Assembly (NCBI GenBank): GCA_032629725.1
Contig: JAFEVB010000027.1
Location: forward strand, 434,001-498,000
Length of the DNA stretch: 64,000 nt
Origin: Gremmenia infestans
Taxonomy: Eukaryota; Ascomycota; Leotiomycetes; Helotiales; Hamatocanthoscyphaceae
Direction: 5' to 3'
Below, one piece after another: positions 49,334 through 60,238 of this stretch. The first letter of the stretch is position 1; the number at the start of each line of letters is the position of its first letter. The notes below the pieces were generated by a model that saw only the letters and a list, made by a program, of their open reading frames with translations, did no database searches and had not been told where the DNA came from. The position numbers were made by a program, and so were the translations under genes.

Positions 49334-50575
49334 TCATTCCTCCTGGGCGTGGAGTCCCTCAGCCCTTTTAAACATCTGGCAAAATTGCTGCGGCGCGTTC
49401 TTATCCTCAAGCATAATCTTCTTCATCTGGTCTGCGTCCTCCATAAGCTCTTTACTGCGCTTCCACATCTTCTCCTCAAATGCTTTTACAGCTTCATCCA
49501 GTCCACCTTCGGTTTCTAGAGATGAGGTGATCGCTTGGGAGAGCTCAAGGGCATCGAGCATAGCGCAATTCACCCCCTCTCCAGAGGGAGTCATGAGATG
49601 TGCTGCATCACCGATGAGTGTTATACCGGGCGTGTGTGTCCACGAATCTCCGATCGGGTGCATATACAGCGGGCGGGCTTCCATTTTATCCTCCACGGCG
49701 TCACAACCCGCAGCAATCAACTCTTGCAGTTCATTGCCCCAACCCTGGAAGAAGTCCTCCTCGTTCAACAGCTTTTTCTTCAGCTCGGCTGGCGGCAGAC
49801 TATCGAGTCCGGAATCGCCGAAGTAAGAAGAAGATAGGATAGTCATCATTAGGTACAAGCGGGCGGAGCCCATAGCTCCCCGTTGGCTGATGAGAGCTTT
49901 GTGCTCGCTGAACGCGGAATAGGAACCATTTCCTACTAGATAATTGAGAGAAGGGTAGTTGGTGCTGAGGTTACGGATCGTGAACGTGAGGTATGACGCT
50001 CCACTGTAAAAGGGTTTCGATGCTCTAGGAATCGCATCCCGGGCTTTGGACCACGCACCGTCCGCACCTACTACCTCGTCGAATTCATCTTCTTCTTTGT
50101 TTCCAAAGGTAATTTTCCATTTCCTCTCAGAGCCAGGAGTGACGGACAGGACTTTCGTATTCCAGCGAATGAGGTCTGGGGGTAGAGATGAGAGTAGAAG
50201 ATACGTGAGCGCGTTCCGTGAAATCTCTGGCCTCTCTCCATTTTGAGCGTTATTTTGATACCAAATCTTTCCCGACTTGTCTGCAACGATTATTTGTTCG
50301 CTGCAGTCCGCATTCAGAGCCTTAAACTTGGAGGTGAGGCCACACTTTTCAATTGCCAGCAGGCCAGACCCACGATGCAAGTCAAGACTGCCTGATGGTG
50401 TGTGCAGAGTGGAAGCAGAGGGTGCGGGACGTAGATCGAAGACGGTGACAGGAGAAGAACTCCAAGGGAGTGATTTGTGAATGAGGTTAGCGAGAGTAAG
50501 ACCTGCAGGGCCGCCGCCAATGATTGCTATTTTGGGAAGGGCTTTAGATGTTGCCATTGTGCTTGTAATTCCCAT
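49334..50575 (-). CDS. FAD-dependent monooxygenase, TetX-like (413 aa)
   Basis: Single exon. The Rossmann motif GGGPAGLTLAN is at 20-30 in KIAIIGGGPAGLTL. The second FAD motif VVGADGAWSKAR is at 168-179, and the third, TLIGDAAHLMTPSGEGVN, begins about residue 319. This trio is the PHBH-type flavin hydroxylase fold; GDAAHLMTPSGEGVN resembles TetX/aromatic-ring hydroxylases. The start may be 50575 or the nearby MATSK (50557). It would hydroxylate an aromatic or polyketide-like substrate using NAD(P)H and oxygen; substrate is unknown. No N-terminal targeting signal was seen. The neighbour on the same strand is an arylamine N-acetyltransferase 522 bp away, which suggests a shared detoxification role (inference). 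Confidence 0.9.
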   Translation of the reverse strand: MGITSTMATSKALPKIAIIGGGPAGLTLANLIHKSLPWSSSPVTVFDLRPAPSASTLHTPSGSLDLHRGSGLLAIEKCGLTSKFKALNADCSEQIIVADKSGKIWYQNNAQNGERPEISRNALTYLLLSSLPPDLIRWNTKVLSVTPGSERKWKITFGNKEEDEFDEVVGADGAWSKARDAIPRASKPFYSGASYLTFTIRNLSTNYPSLNYLVGNGSYSAFSEHKALISQRGAMGSARLYLMMTILSSSYFGDSGLDSLPPAELKKKLLNEEDFFQGWGNELQELIAAGCDAVEDKMEARPLYMHPIGDSWTHTPGITLIGDAAHLMTPSGEGVNCAMLDALELSQAITSSLETEGGLDEAVKAFEEKMWKRSKELMEDADQMKKIMLEDKNAPQQFCQMFKRAEGLHAQEE

Positions 50576-51096
50576 GCTATGTATGAATCGAAGATGAGAT
50601 CACCTTGAGTAGAATGACAGGAGAGGACTAGAGGTTGATAAGCTGTCAACTTACATGGAAGAACTGCTCTTTTATAGACTTCAACCGTACTACGGTTTAG
50701 TCTTAGTAGATTGTGAGCTGTCTAAAAACTGGCTTTGAGAATCCAAATCAAATGCAAAAGATACAAGTCCCGCGTCACTTGAGGTGTACCTCGTTCTCCG
50801 CTTCGGGCCTTCAGAGCGCAGGAAGCCTAAAACTTTCGGGTCCGCGGGACTTTAGACAACCCCGGCGCTAGAACACAAATATAACGACAAGTCAGGCCTC
50901 AATAAAAATCATATAAGAACATTTACGTTCAATATGACGCATCTGATTTGATAGGTTCATCTATCTCTGTCTAATTTCTCATCAACGTTAAAAGCAATTA
51001 CTCGAGTAGTTGTGCGCATACTTTTAAGGCGCTGCTTATTTATTGTAGCGAAGCGAAGAAAGCGAGCCCCTAAACCCTGGGTCCTCTCGGATCTTT
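50576..51096. other. intergenic region FAD monooxygenase/NAT
   Basis: Promoter of the FAD monooxygenase and 3' region of the NAT gene. No supported gene. Confidence 0.55.
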
Positions 51097-52122
51097 TCAA
51101 ATTTCTGTGATCATACCCTTGATACCCTCCCTTTCAGCGAGGCTAAGTGTTAAATCAAAGTATTTCTCGAGCGCCTCTATACGTTCTGCTTCCGAGGCCA
51201 AAGTGGCCAAAACAGAAGTCTTTCCAAGGAAACGCTTTTTGACTTCCCCATTGAATAAAGTCATGTTGCCCACTATCACTCCATCTTCCATGATAAACTT
51301 GGTGCAGATAACATGGAAGGTTAAGAAACTCGCTCGGTTTGTGCTGGTGTAGTAATTCATGACCGCGTAGTCGTTGGGCAGAAATTCGGTTTCCCGGAAG
51401 CAATAAGTCGGAATCCACGGCAGGTTAGTGGCGTTCCGGTGTTGGTATATCCAGAACTTTTCGCTAGAATCCGTGAGATCGGGGATAGGCTCGTATACAA
51501 CGCGCTTCTCCTGCGATCCAACGTTTTGCGATAATTCATTATGGACTAACGGAAGAGGAGATACCGATCCTGTTGATCCATTACCGACGTCAACTAGGTA
51601 TTTCATCCCTTCAATGACTACTAGAATGATCATGTGATTCCTACGACAGCATTAGTTTGTGAAACAGTTGGGAGTCAGAGAGGTTCAAATTACTTGCCAT
51701 CCATTGTATCTAGGCCCAGCCCACCCTTCCTTCGCAGATATTGGTTCGATAGCCTCGTTGACTCTTGCGCCACTTGTCATGATATCGAAGCCAAGACTCC
51801 TGAGCACTGTTGCGAACAAGCCGGTGTTCTCCATACAATAACCCCCCCTCCCATTGTTCCGTTCAACAATTTTGTGGAACAGATGTTCTGGATCAAGCGT
51901 AATGCTGTGGTGAGTCGAGTAGTGGAGCTCGAAATTCTCAAAGGGAACAGCTGCCAGCTGATACTTCTGTAAGGTTGATAGAAACAAAAGTCCTTCTTTG
52001 GTTCTGGCTATTTGCGAGACATTCTTATTTCGAAGGTCTTGAGGAAGTCCAATGCGCTCATAATAGACTTGCAATTGCTCGAGGGTATAAGTTTTGCGGT
52101 AAGAGGGGCTTTTGGGATCCAT
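51097..52122 (-). CDS. arylamine N-acetyltransferase (322 aa)
   Basis: Two exons: 52122-51698 and 51640-51097, joined by a 57-bp GC-AG intron (donor GCAAGT). The phase only works with the GC donor. The catalytic triad is visible: Cys96 in RGGYCMENTG, His144 in NGWNHMIILVV and Asp159 in KYLVDVGNG. The N-terminus reads YTLEQLQVYYERIGLP and VPFENFELHYS, as in NAT enzymes. It transfers acetyl (or malonyl, in some fungi) from CoA to aromatic amines and hydrazines, detoxifying them in the cytosol. Length is about 320 aa, usual for fungal NATs. The end is EREGIKGMITEI. Fungal NATs of this type are known to detoxify plant or microbial arylamines. Confidence 0.94.
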
Positions 52123-52699
52123 TTCTCGAGCGATCGTGAGCTTTGAATCCGAAATAATATCTCGGAAAAGGGATCAGGGCTAAGTAGAAAGAATAGAATG
52201 CCCTCGAGAAAACTGTTGAGGTGAGAAAGAAGCACAAGCGGAAGTGAAGGTGACTGGAAATATTGCTTACTCGCGCTGACTAACAGTGTTAAAAGCATAC
52301 ATAGCCTATGGCTTGACGATGGGTAGGCAATTGCCTGATGCTCTAATGACTATCGATGTTCAATTACCGGCAGAGAATATAATCTGTGGAGAGCGTAGAT
52401 CCCCATATGCATATGAGTTGATCGCCCATGCGCACGTGGATTCCCAGGCCAGATGTGAGACATCTTGAAAGAGATAACCGGAACTTGGAAGATGGGGACG
52501 GGGACGGGGTACCGAGTTAAAGAAGCTGCGAGGGACAATTTGGGTAAGCCAGCAGAAAGACTTTGGCGGGGAGCTTACGGAGTGCGGTCACAGGGTTTCG
52601 CTTTTAGCGTGATTGTACTGTAGGGGTTGGTTTATTTAACTTCCAACGCGTCACGCATTTTATTTATACAACTACACAATAACACAACACAAACTCGCA
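52123..52699. other. divergent intergenic region
   Basis: Promoter side of NAT and of the decayed gene to the right. No supported gene. Confidence 0.5.
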
Positions 52700-53632
52700 A
52701 TGGCATCCAACATAGAGAGCCTCCCCCGATAGCCTCTTGCTACTGTCAGTAGCAATGCTACCGTTGCCCCTCCCATCGAATCCGGCGTCAAGAAAGCTGT
52801 AAGTACAACTATAGCCCCGAAGGCGCTGTCGATGGTTTAACAAGGACATGTTTCTATAACCAACAAAACGCAAAGCGGCAGATGAGCCTCGCGAATAAAT
52901 CGATATCGACGATGACCGTTGCCATAATACCGACATCAGCTGTGATAGAGTCCGTTCGAAGATCAGAAACTTCCTGAGTTCGGGGGAAATGAAAGTTGGC
53001 GAATTTCAAAAGGCAATTGGGTCCAGCACTTCCACCTACAGCGCATTTATGGCCCAGAGTGGAACTTACAAAGGTGTCAATTCCACAGTCTACCATAATG
53101 CTTTGCCATCTTCAAGCATCGCGAGTTGAATGGCATCAAACCACCGACAAAGAAGATCAAACCGGAGGACCAGTCAAAGTTGGACGTGTCTAGCATTGAG
53201 TTGGAAGGAGAGGCAGAGGGAGAAGTGGAAATCTACGATACCTGTGATGAAATGCGGAAGAAAATTCGGGCGCATCTTGCTTCTCCTTCCGTTACCCAAG
53301 CCGGCTTCCTAAGAGAGATTTCGAAGACGTACCGAGATGGCAGGAAGATATCGAGTAGCACGCTCAATGCCTTTATGGGCAAGAAGGGCCCGCTCATGGG
53401 TAATACGAGTCCTGTCTTCTACGCTTCCTATGTGTACTTCGAAAAAATGAGGATCCGAGACCGAGCCGAAGAGTCAGTCTCGCTTGGAGATGGAAGACAT
53501 CTATGATGGCCATTCGATGTTTAGTGATGGACCTAGCGTGAATGTAAAGGATCGCCACGATGGCGGTACATTGTTCCAGTCTCTTGCAAGGGCCTATATC
53601 ATGACAAGTACGGCAGAGTTCATGTGATGTGA
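52700..53632 (+). pseudogene. decayed DUF7726-like gene
   Basis: Protein-like blocks run in order but in different frames. MASNIESLPR is followed by a TAG at 52730-52732. Next come KAADEPRE and a TAA at 52896-52898, then a block reading RSKIRNFLSSGEMKVGEFQK and TYSAFMAQSGTYKG. There is a shift by one base near 53101-53106, then a second block (RELNGIKPPTKKIKPEDQS, VEIYDTCDEMRKKIRAHL, FMGKKGPLMGNTSPVFYASY). There is another shift near 53460-53470 and remnants to 53632. An acceptor near 52855-52865 also seems lost. The tandem 'CDxxRxKIxxxL ... GxFx' halves match my memory of fungal DUF7726 proteins. At least four lesions make it a pseudogene. Confidence 0.7.
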
Positions 53633-55373
53633 TTCACATCATATGAATAGGTGTATTGGATACTCGATCATTCTTGTCGTTTACTTGTTGGATGTCGGGC
53701 ACGCGTGCCCTAAGGTCTTGTCATACTATATAATATTGCTGTAATCAATACTGTTATATATCAAAAAGTTCATCGCCTTTAGTTTTTATTTTCGCTGCTA
53801 CTCTTGTAAATAGTCGGTTCAAATGCGACTTGCGATTATATTATTATATTTATCTGTTGTTTTGTAGTGCAATTAGCTCAAAGTTAAAAGAGTACTTCAC
53901 CAAAATGTAGCTCGCTGGATTGTGTATTAAGGTGCTCCTATATTTCGTAGGATACCTTAGCTAGTAAATACCATTGAAACATTTAGCTTTATTTGTAAAT
54001 TTTAGTTGATAGGAACTTGACATTATATATGCCCCTGTTTCATTGACGCTGAATCCAGTTCTAAGCAGATGCGGAAGACTGAAGATGACTTTTTCCATTA
54101 TCAAGTCCGTGCATCCTATACTCAGACGGGATTGAATAATTAATGATAGAACATGAGTTGCTCCGATATAATCAAACAGGCTGAAACGAATGAAAGTCAG
54201 ACCAAATATCGCCATCTAATCAGATTGGAATCTTTGCATGTTGGGCATATTTCTAGACCCGAGAAATAACAAACTTGCTCTCAGACATGCTATGCGAGGA
54301 GTCTCTTAGAGATAGATGTATTACCAGATAGCTTCAGCACCCGTATAATTAAAGATCTTCCCAGAAGTCTTCTCCTTAGTCGCCCCATCAATCTACCACA
54401 AGTTAGACTTGAATCCTGATAGTCAGCCTTTTCGAACTTTCAATTTTGATCACACCAGAAACACTCTGCTCAATATCAATCTCTGCCAGGTCAAGGCTAA
54501 TAGTCGAGGCTCCAAAATTCCCCATATCTGTTTGAGCCCACTCTGGATGCAAGGGTTAGAACTCTATGTATTAGAGTCGGCCGGATTAGAAACAGTGCAC
54601 CGTCTCTTTGACTGAACTTACTTACGAGCGTAGCAGCTACGCACGTGTAAACTCCTCATGTAACCCGGCTATGCATATGATATCTAGGAATAGAGGAGTA
54701 AATTTATTAAGTTTATAGTCGCCGAGCTGACTTTAATGGATTCAGACTATACAGGACTATAGACTAATATAGATTATAACTTATTAATAGTTTCAAATCT
54801 GGCCCTAACACATATCGAACAATAAAGGTAAGGAAAACAATGTCCGGATGTAAGGTCAAGGGGAGGTATCTCATTTTAGCTATATATGAGCTTCTGGAAG
54901 GGACTGTTCAGTAACGAGACTTGATGTTTTGTGGCTTGCAGGATCTAAGCAGAGATTGTCCGCTTTATTGAGGTAAAACAGGAGAAGAAGATTTCAAGCC
55001 TATATATCTGTGCATTTATGATTAATTCCTCATAATCACCCTCTGCCCCACGTCTTCAGCTTGTTGCGGATAGGATTCTTACTTGAACTCGATGTTTTCA
55101 AGTCGAGATATGCATGCATAATATTATGTGAAGCACTTGTGCCAAAATTCCATTGGCACTCACTCAAGACAAAGGCTCAGATGCGCGAAACGTTGAAGGT
55201 TGACAGACCAAAGCAGATGAAGATGAAATAAAGACTGCTGAAGTGCAAACAAAGTTTTCAGGGGCCGCATTTCTAGACCTCGCTAAAAATTTGCAGAACC
55301 TCCCCTCCATTCCATTTCCCATCATCCCCTCCACTACTCAACAACCCCTCACCTGTCTCCAGACCCCAAGAAA
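53633..55373. other. A/T-rich intergenic region, possible remnants
   Basis: A perfect 8+1+8 dyad, TGATGTGA-T-TCACATCA (53625-53641), straddles the left edge. The rest is A/T-rich with stop-laden frames on both strands. It may be decayed coding DNA but I could not identify it. Confidence 0.5.
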
Positions 55374-55835
55374 ATGGCGTCAGACGCCCCAGAGACAATC
55401 GATACGCCCATCATGCCAGACGCCCAAGGAGCAAAACGCAAGCAAGACTACTCCCGCGGTCACGAGATAACATCCCTCACCATCAAAACCCCACCATTCG
55501 CCTACGCGCACCTAGAGCTCCACTCCAGCGCCTACGCCGCGCCGCCCTCGCCACCATCCATAGACGCACTCACCGTCCGCGCACACCTGACGTCGGCCCT
55601 AACGCAATTTCTCGGGCTTTCGGGCTCGGCGATCTCGGTTGATGTTTTGAAGATCGAGGGGCGTGAATGTTGGGTCAGGGTGCCGAGGGGTGATTTGGCG
55701 GTTTTTGTGGCTGCGGTGGGCGGATGGGTGGGTGGCGGTGAGGGAGGGAGTGTGGGGTGGAGGGTTAGGGGGAAGGGGAATTGGTTGGGAGGGTTGACTG
55801 CGAGGAGGGGGGAGGAGAGGGTTTGGGGTGATTGA
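55374..55835 (+). CDS. POP8: RNase P/MRP subunit Pop8-like (153 aa)
   Basis: Single exon with ATG at 55374 (MASDAPETIDTPIMPDAQG). The fold core reads ITSLTIKTPPFAYAHLEL, IDALTVRAHLTSALTQFLGL, SAISVDVLKIEGRECWVRVP and FVAAVGGWVGG, then SVGWRVRGKGNWLGGL. This is how I remember the fungal Pop8 domain (PPF/WxYxHL, LTxALxQFLGLxG, IDxLKVxGxxxWVRVPR). Pop8 is a small protein subunit of nucleolar RNase P and RNase MRP, which process pre-tRNA and pre-rRNA. The Gly/Arg-rich C-terminus is compositionally biased. The name rests on similarity from memory. Confidence 0.75.
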   Translation: MASDAPETIDTPIMPDAQGAKRKQDYSRGHEITSLTIKTPPFAYAHLELHSSAYAAPPSPPSIDALTVRAHLTSALTQFLGLSGSAISVDVLKIEGRECWVRVPRGDLAVFVAAVGGWVGGGEGGSVGWRVRGKGNWLGGLTARRGEERVWGD

Positions 55836-56229
55836 GGGGAGGATATTAAGGGATGAGAAGATTACGGAGTTTGCGGGCAACACAACAGGCACCAAACCCA
55901 GAGGACTGGTTGAGAACTGCACTCTTCCTCGAGGCTGGTTCTATGAGTCGTTTGAAAGCTCACACGCAGGGCATTGGAGCGAAGAATTCTACCTAATGAC
56001 ACAGTCTGGTGTCTACTTGGTATTCTGGATTGGATTGAACCTGCTCTAATGCAGACCCCGCCATCATATCCTTCTACATTTACAAGATCCCGAAGGCCGT
56101 ATGTGTATCTTGCTTTGATAACAACCAAGCCAATAACGCCCGCTCCACGATACGATATCCCAATATTGCCCGTCGTAAATGCGGAGATTCTTCGTATGCC
56201 ATAAGATTTCCCACTAGCTGCGGGCGATT
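55836..56229. other. convergent 3' intergenic region
   Basis: Lies between the Pop8-like gene and PPT1, both ending here. No supported gene. Confidence 0.55.
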
Positions 56230-57946
56230 TTAGGTCATTGACATGAGACTGCTTTGTGCATATGCCTGCGGAAAGAGTCAGCCTGATCATCAGATGATGG
56301 AAAGGTGGAAGCATTACCATGGGCTTGATATTGGGATGAGGTACTGCATCGAACTTATGGAAATCGAGCTTGTAGTTAGGGCCAATGTTGATGTAGGCAC
56401 CTTTGTTCTCGGTGCTGTCGCAGTATTTGGGTGCAGAGAAGACTGTGATGCGATTAGTAGGAGGAAGGAAAATATTTCAGTGATCATACCTGTTATGCAT
56501 TTTCCACCATGCTCCTCCTCGTAACCTTCCATTCTCACTTCGTGACTTCGAATAATAGCATCCAATCCATTGTTGTCACAGAAACGCTTCGTAACATCAG
56601 GCCCGAATTGCATTCCAACCCCTCTCTTACTTGGTCCTCGACCAGGCTCAATTTGCGGATCCGTCCATAACATCTCCATCATCAAGCCTGATTGACCCGG
56701 TTGCCGTTGAGTGTGTCGGTTTAGTTTCCGAATGTCATCTAATGTAACCTTGTCGTCTGAGAATAGACCACCATGTAAGACTAGATACTTGCTGCCAATA
56801 AGTGTAGCTAGCGGCAACGCCGAAAAGCTCTCTGAGAACAGCTTGAACGTTCTTTCGTTGTATTTTGCCTTGCACTCGCCCTCAAATCCGTAGACCTTGT
56901 TCATATCATCGGTCTCATGATTGCCTCTATTGAGGAAAAATGAGTTTGGACGTAGCCATTTATATGCGTATAGCAGAAGTGCGATTTCACAAGACCAGGA
57001 ACCTCGATCTACGAAATCTCCATTGAATAGGTAATAGTGTTTTTCGGTGGGAAGGCCATTCAGTCTGAAGAGCTCCATTAGGTCGAAGTATTGACCTGTT
57101 CCACAGTGTTAGATTTCTGACGCTACAAAAAAGGGTAAACCAACCGTGGGTATCTCCGCAGACTGTCAAAGTAGCATCATCTGGAATCTTCATCTCCACC
57201 ATTGTAGCTTCGTCATAGGAGATATTCTTGACAGCTATGACAATCTGATAAACGTATTTTTTGGGTATCTTCTTGCCATTCTTAAATCGTTCTATCATAT
57301 CGGTGATAAATTCCTGTGTCATCTCCTTCTCTAATCGAACGCCATCGTAGTCGGCATCAACGGCCATAGAGTCGAGATCTAAACCTTCTGAAGCAGATGG
57401 CTCTTCCCCGACCTCAATCGCTCGCTCGAAGGCATCTCGCTTCACAATTCTTTGTGCTTCTACCAACTTGAGCTTCGCATCCTTGTCACTCGGGGCTTTC
57501 TTGACAACAATCTGGAGATCCTTTAGAGCATCTTTCGGTCTTAAAATTGCAGCGTATGCGACACCTCTTCGATAGTACGCCTGGAATTATTGTCAGCCAA
57601 GCCCACGCCCATCGGGATATATTCGGAGGACAATGGCAGGCTCGAATTGGGAGTCTGCAGGTTGAACGTACCTTGACGAAATTTGGGTCTAATTCAACGG
57701 CTTTGGTCGCATCCGCTATAGCATAACCATAAGCTTCGGATCTGATGTATGCCTGCTCCCGTTAGTCACGCGAGCATGTTCGTATGCGGGGCTGCTGTAT
57801 ACCTGTGCTCTGTTGGAATAATAGGCTGGTTGCTTGGGGTCTATGTTTATAGCTTTGGTGTAGAAATCGATAGCCGTAGGCCAGTCATGGGCAACAAAAG
57901 CTTTGTTACCTTCATTCTTGAAGGCAACAGCTTCTTCCGTAGACAT
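56230..57946 (-). CDS. PPT1: serine/threonine protein phosphatase 5 (Ppt1), 475 aa
   Basis: Six exons: 57946-57803, 57752-57672, 57580-57145, 57095-56490, 56442-56318 and 56265-56230; all phases agree. The N-terminus has TPR repeats: FKNEGNKAFVAHDWPTAIDF, KAINIDPKQPAYYSNRAQ, then AYYRRGVAYAAILRPKDAL. The PPP catalytic motifs follow: GDTHG (217-221), GDFVDRG (246-252), GNHE (278-281), then RGPSKRGVGMQFGPDVTKRF, IRSHEVRMEGYE and VFSAPKYCDSTENKGAY. The TPR domain binds Hsp90 and relieves autoinhibition; the enzyme dephosphorylates Hsp90 co-chaperones such as Cdc37. Length matches PP5/Ppt1 in fungi. It shares a 0.5-kb divergent promoter with ESS2. Confidence 0.96.
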
Positions 57947-58467
57947 GACGAAAAAGACCGAGGGTTTCTATCGCTGTGAATTCTGGCAGTTCTGTTGGCA
58001 CAAGTTGGGAGCTGGGGCTACGCTCAGGAATTTCAAGAGGTAAGAGAAAGTTGAGCAGCCGGTAAGATAATGAGGAGTGAGGATATATCTGGGAGGTTTG
58101 ATTTTCTGCAAAAGAAGTGCGGCGCTGATGTGAATTAAATTTTGGAGGTGGATTATTGAGACGGCTGGCGCATTTCTAGGCCGAGTCGGAGGGCCAAAGG
58201 CACGCTAGTGGGCGCATGCAGCTGCATTTCAATGTCCCACCCAAATCCATTTCATTCAACTCTATGCAAGCACAGTAAGACCACCAGCTCCTATTGCCAG
58301 TTCTCTCTCGTTCGGACTGCAAAGGTCCACCGACACATACAAACGAAGCCACCATCGTCGTCCCTGTCTTTCGGTTTCAAGCATTGCCCACAGCAGTACA
58401 GACTTGCAGGGCCGTCGAGGCTTTTGCTATTTGTAACCATCTTCACCTCTCTCAAATCGCTATAGCA
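57947..58467. promoter_or_regulatory. divergent promoter PPT1/ESS2
   Basis: 521 bp between the two start codons, and both genes must be driven from here. CT-rich sequence precedes the ESS2 start. No further site is assigned. Confidence 0.5.
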
Positions 58468-59826
58468 ATGGAATCGAAAGCCCTTGCTCGTCGTTCGAAC
58501 GATACCGAATTGATGCCACCTCCTCCCAAGCGCATAAAACGCCCAAAGAACGTTATCGACGAAGAATCATATACCGAAGCTATTTCTGAAATCATTGCGC
58601 GGGACTTCTTCCCTGGTTTGCTGGAAACAGAAACCCAGCAGGAATACCTAGATGCCCTTGACTCTCACGATAGGGGATGGATCTCAAGTGCGAGCCGGCG
58701 ACTGGAGCAGGTAATGACTCCAGGAAGAAATAAAGGGAGGCGGGGAACTTCTATACAGACACCATCGCGAGCTTTTGATACACCTAGAGGCTATGCGGGA
58801 GATACCCCTGCATCCGTTACTTCGGAAATCTCTTCAGAAATGTCAACTACTTCACAAGCACCAGCAGGCCCAGTAGTGGATACGAACATGAGTTTAGACA
58901 GGTTTCAAACACTCTACACGAGCGAGGATAATGAGAGTTTCTACAAGCTTCTGGATAAGCAAAACCAAAAGCGAGCGGAGAAGTATGCTTGGATGTGGTC
59001 TGCCGACAACAAGCTGCCATCAAAGATGATGTTAAAGCAGAAGGAGATCGAGGTGAACCTATTGAAGTCACGGGTTTCACTAGTTGATGATGGAGGTGAG
59101 AGAGATAGGCTGGCCATTCGAGATGCAATAGAAAAACCAGCGAGGGTGGATCACTGGAAGTCGAAACCAAATAATGTGCTGATGTTTGCACCTGACAGTG
59201 TGGAAGACTCAGTTCAGACAGTAGCCCAGAGGTCCCAAGAGGAGTCGAGAGCTGCCCCTAAAGGCGTCGCTTACGCGAATACTCGGATGCCAGCACCAGA
59301 AAACCCGGCAGGAGAGTTGACAAGACCGTCATCACCTTCTTTATCGGCAGTGAGGGACGCTATAGCAGGACGCAGGCGTGCCAGTGACTTGGACTCTGAG
59401 TTTGATGGCAGCGAGACTCCTCGTGTCAATGGATATTCATTTGTGGACGATGAACCTGAAGTTGAGTCATATCCACCGGCTCCGATTATTGATCTTGGGA
59501 AGGGCGAAGCAGTCAAGAATCCATTTGTGATCAAGGAGCAGAGCAAAAGGGAAGATCTGCACCACAAAATGGTGGACACAAATTCGAGGACAAAACGGGC
59601 ATCCGTGAAGAATGGAATGACTGGCAAGGTTGATATGACACCAGTTCCAAAGTTCCCCAGTAGCCCAAGGGTGGGCTCAGGTCAATTGACGCCGGCCGCG
59701 CAAAGACTTTGGACTAGAGTAGGAAATGCAGGTACTCGTGGCACGCCTGATACTTTCGGAATCCAAACACCTCGTACCGTCAAGCCAAGGTCAGGCTTGC
59801 GAGCACGGTGGACACCATCGGAATAG
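58468..59826 (+). CDS. Ess2/DGCR14 nuclear splicing-associated protein (452 aa)
   Basis: Single exon. The ATG at 58468 gives MESKALARRSNDTELMPPPP. Family hallmarks are VIDEESYTEAISEIIARDFF (N-terminal Ess2 motif), LSLDRFQ-like NMSLDRFQTLYTSEDNESF, KYAWMW, NVLMFAPDSVE and the tail SGLRARWTPSE. ES2/DGCR14 (Bis1 in fission yeast) is a nuclear protein associated with the late spliceosome (C complex). The middle is disordered and Ser/Pro-rich. Length is about that of the human protein. Open frame upstream of 58468 lacks a family match. Confidence 0.93.
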   Translation: MESKALARRSNDTELMPPPPKRIKRPKNVIDEESYTEAISEIIARDFFPGLLETETQQEYLDALDSHDRGWISSASRRLEQVMTPGRNKGRRGTSIQTPSRAFDTPRGYAGDTPASVTSEISSEMSTTSQAPAGPVVDTNMSLDRFQTLYTSEDNESFYKLLDKQNQKRAEKYAWMWSADNKLPSKMMLKQKEIEVNLLKSRVSLVDDGGERDRLAIRDAIEKPARVDHWKSKPNNVLMFAPDSVEDSVQTVAQRSQEESRAAPKGVAYANTRMPAPENPAGELTRPSSPSLSAVRDAIAGRRRASDLDSEFDGSETPRVNGYSFVDDEPEVESYPPAPIIDLGKGEAVKNPFVIKEQSKREDLHHKMVDTNSRTKRASVKNGMTGKVDMTPVPKFPSSPRVGSGQLTPAAQRLWTRVGNAGTRGTPDTFGIQTPRTVKPRSGLRARWTPSE

Positions 59827-60238
59827 GTCAGGTACACGAAACAATAGTCTGGAAATGAGAGTTCTGAGACCCAGAACAGGCGCTGGGAAATTGAAACGGA
59901 AATACCCTATTTGATTTACAGTTGGTAGGACAGCTTAGAAATATGGGATAGGATAGGCGCATAGCTAGTTTGATATCCCAGAGCAATGAAGCTTCAAAAC
60001 TTGAGGACCATCCAGTCATTGAATATAGTATCTACCCAATCGTTTCATTATGCTAGCCCCTGAACCCCTATTTGTGAAGCGAGTGAGGTGCCCTGTCTAG
60101 TTCACTGCGCGTCATCGAGCAGGGATCAACAATTTTATGAGCTTTTTGTGAGACCATCCAAACTCAACTTCAGTGTAGAACACAACTACAACCACAACAT
60201 GACTCGATAATCGACCGCAGCCGCCCGCATTCTATGCC
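59827..60238. other. intergenic region, COQ8 promoter
   Basis: About 410 bp between ESS2 and COQ8. No supported gene. Confidence 0.55.

Noticed and set aside
51691..51697. GT donor (GTAATT) as start of the NAT intron
   Set aside because: It leaves the downstream exon out of phase and removes His144; the GC donor keeps phase.
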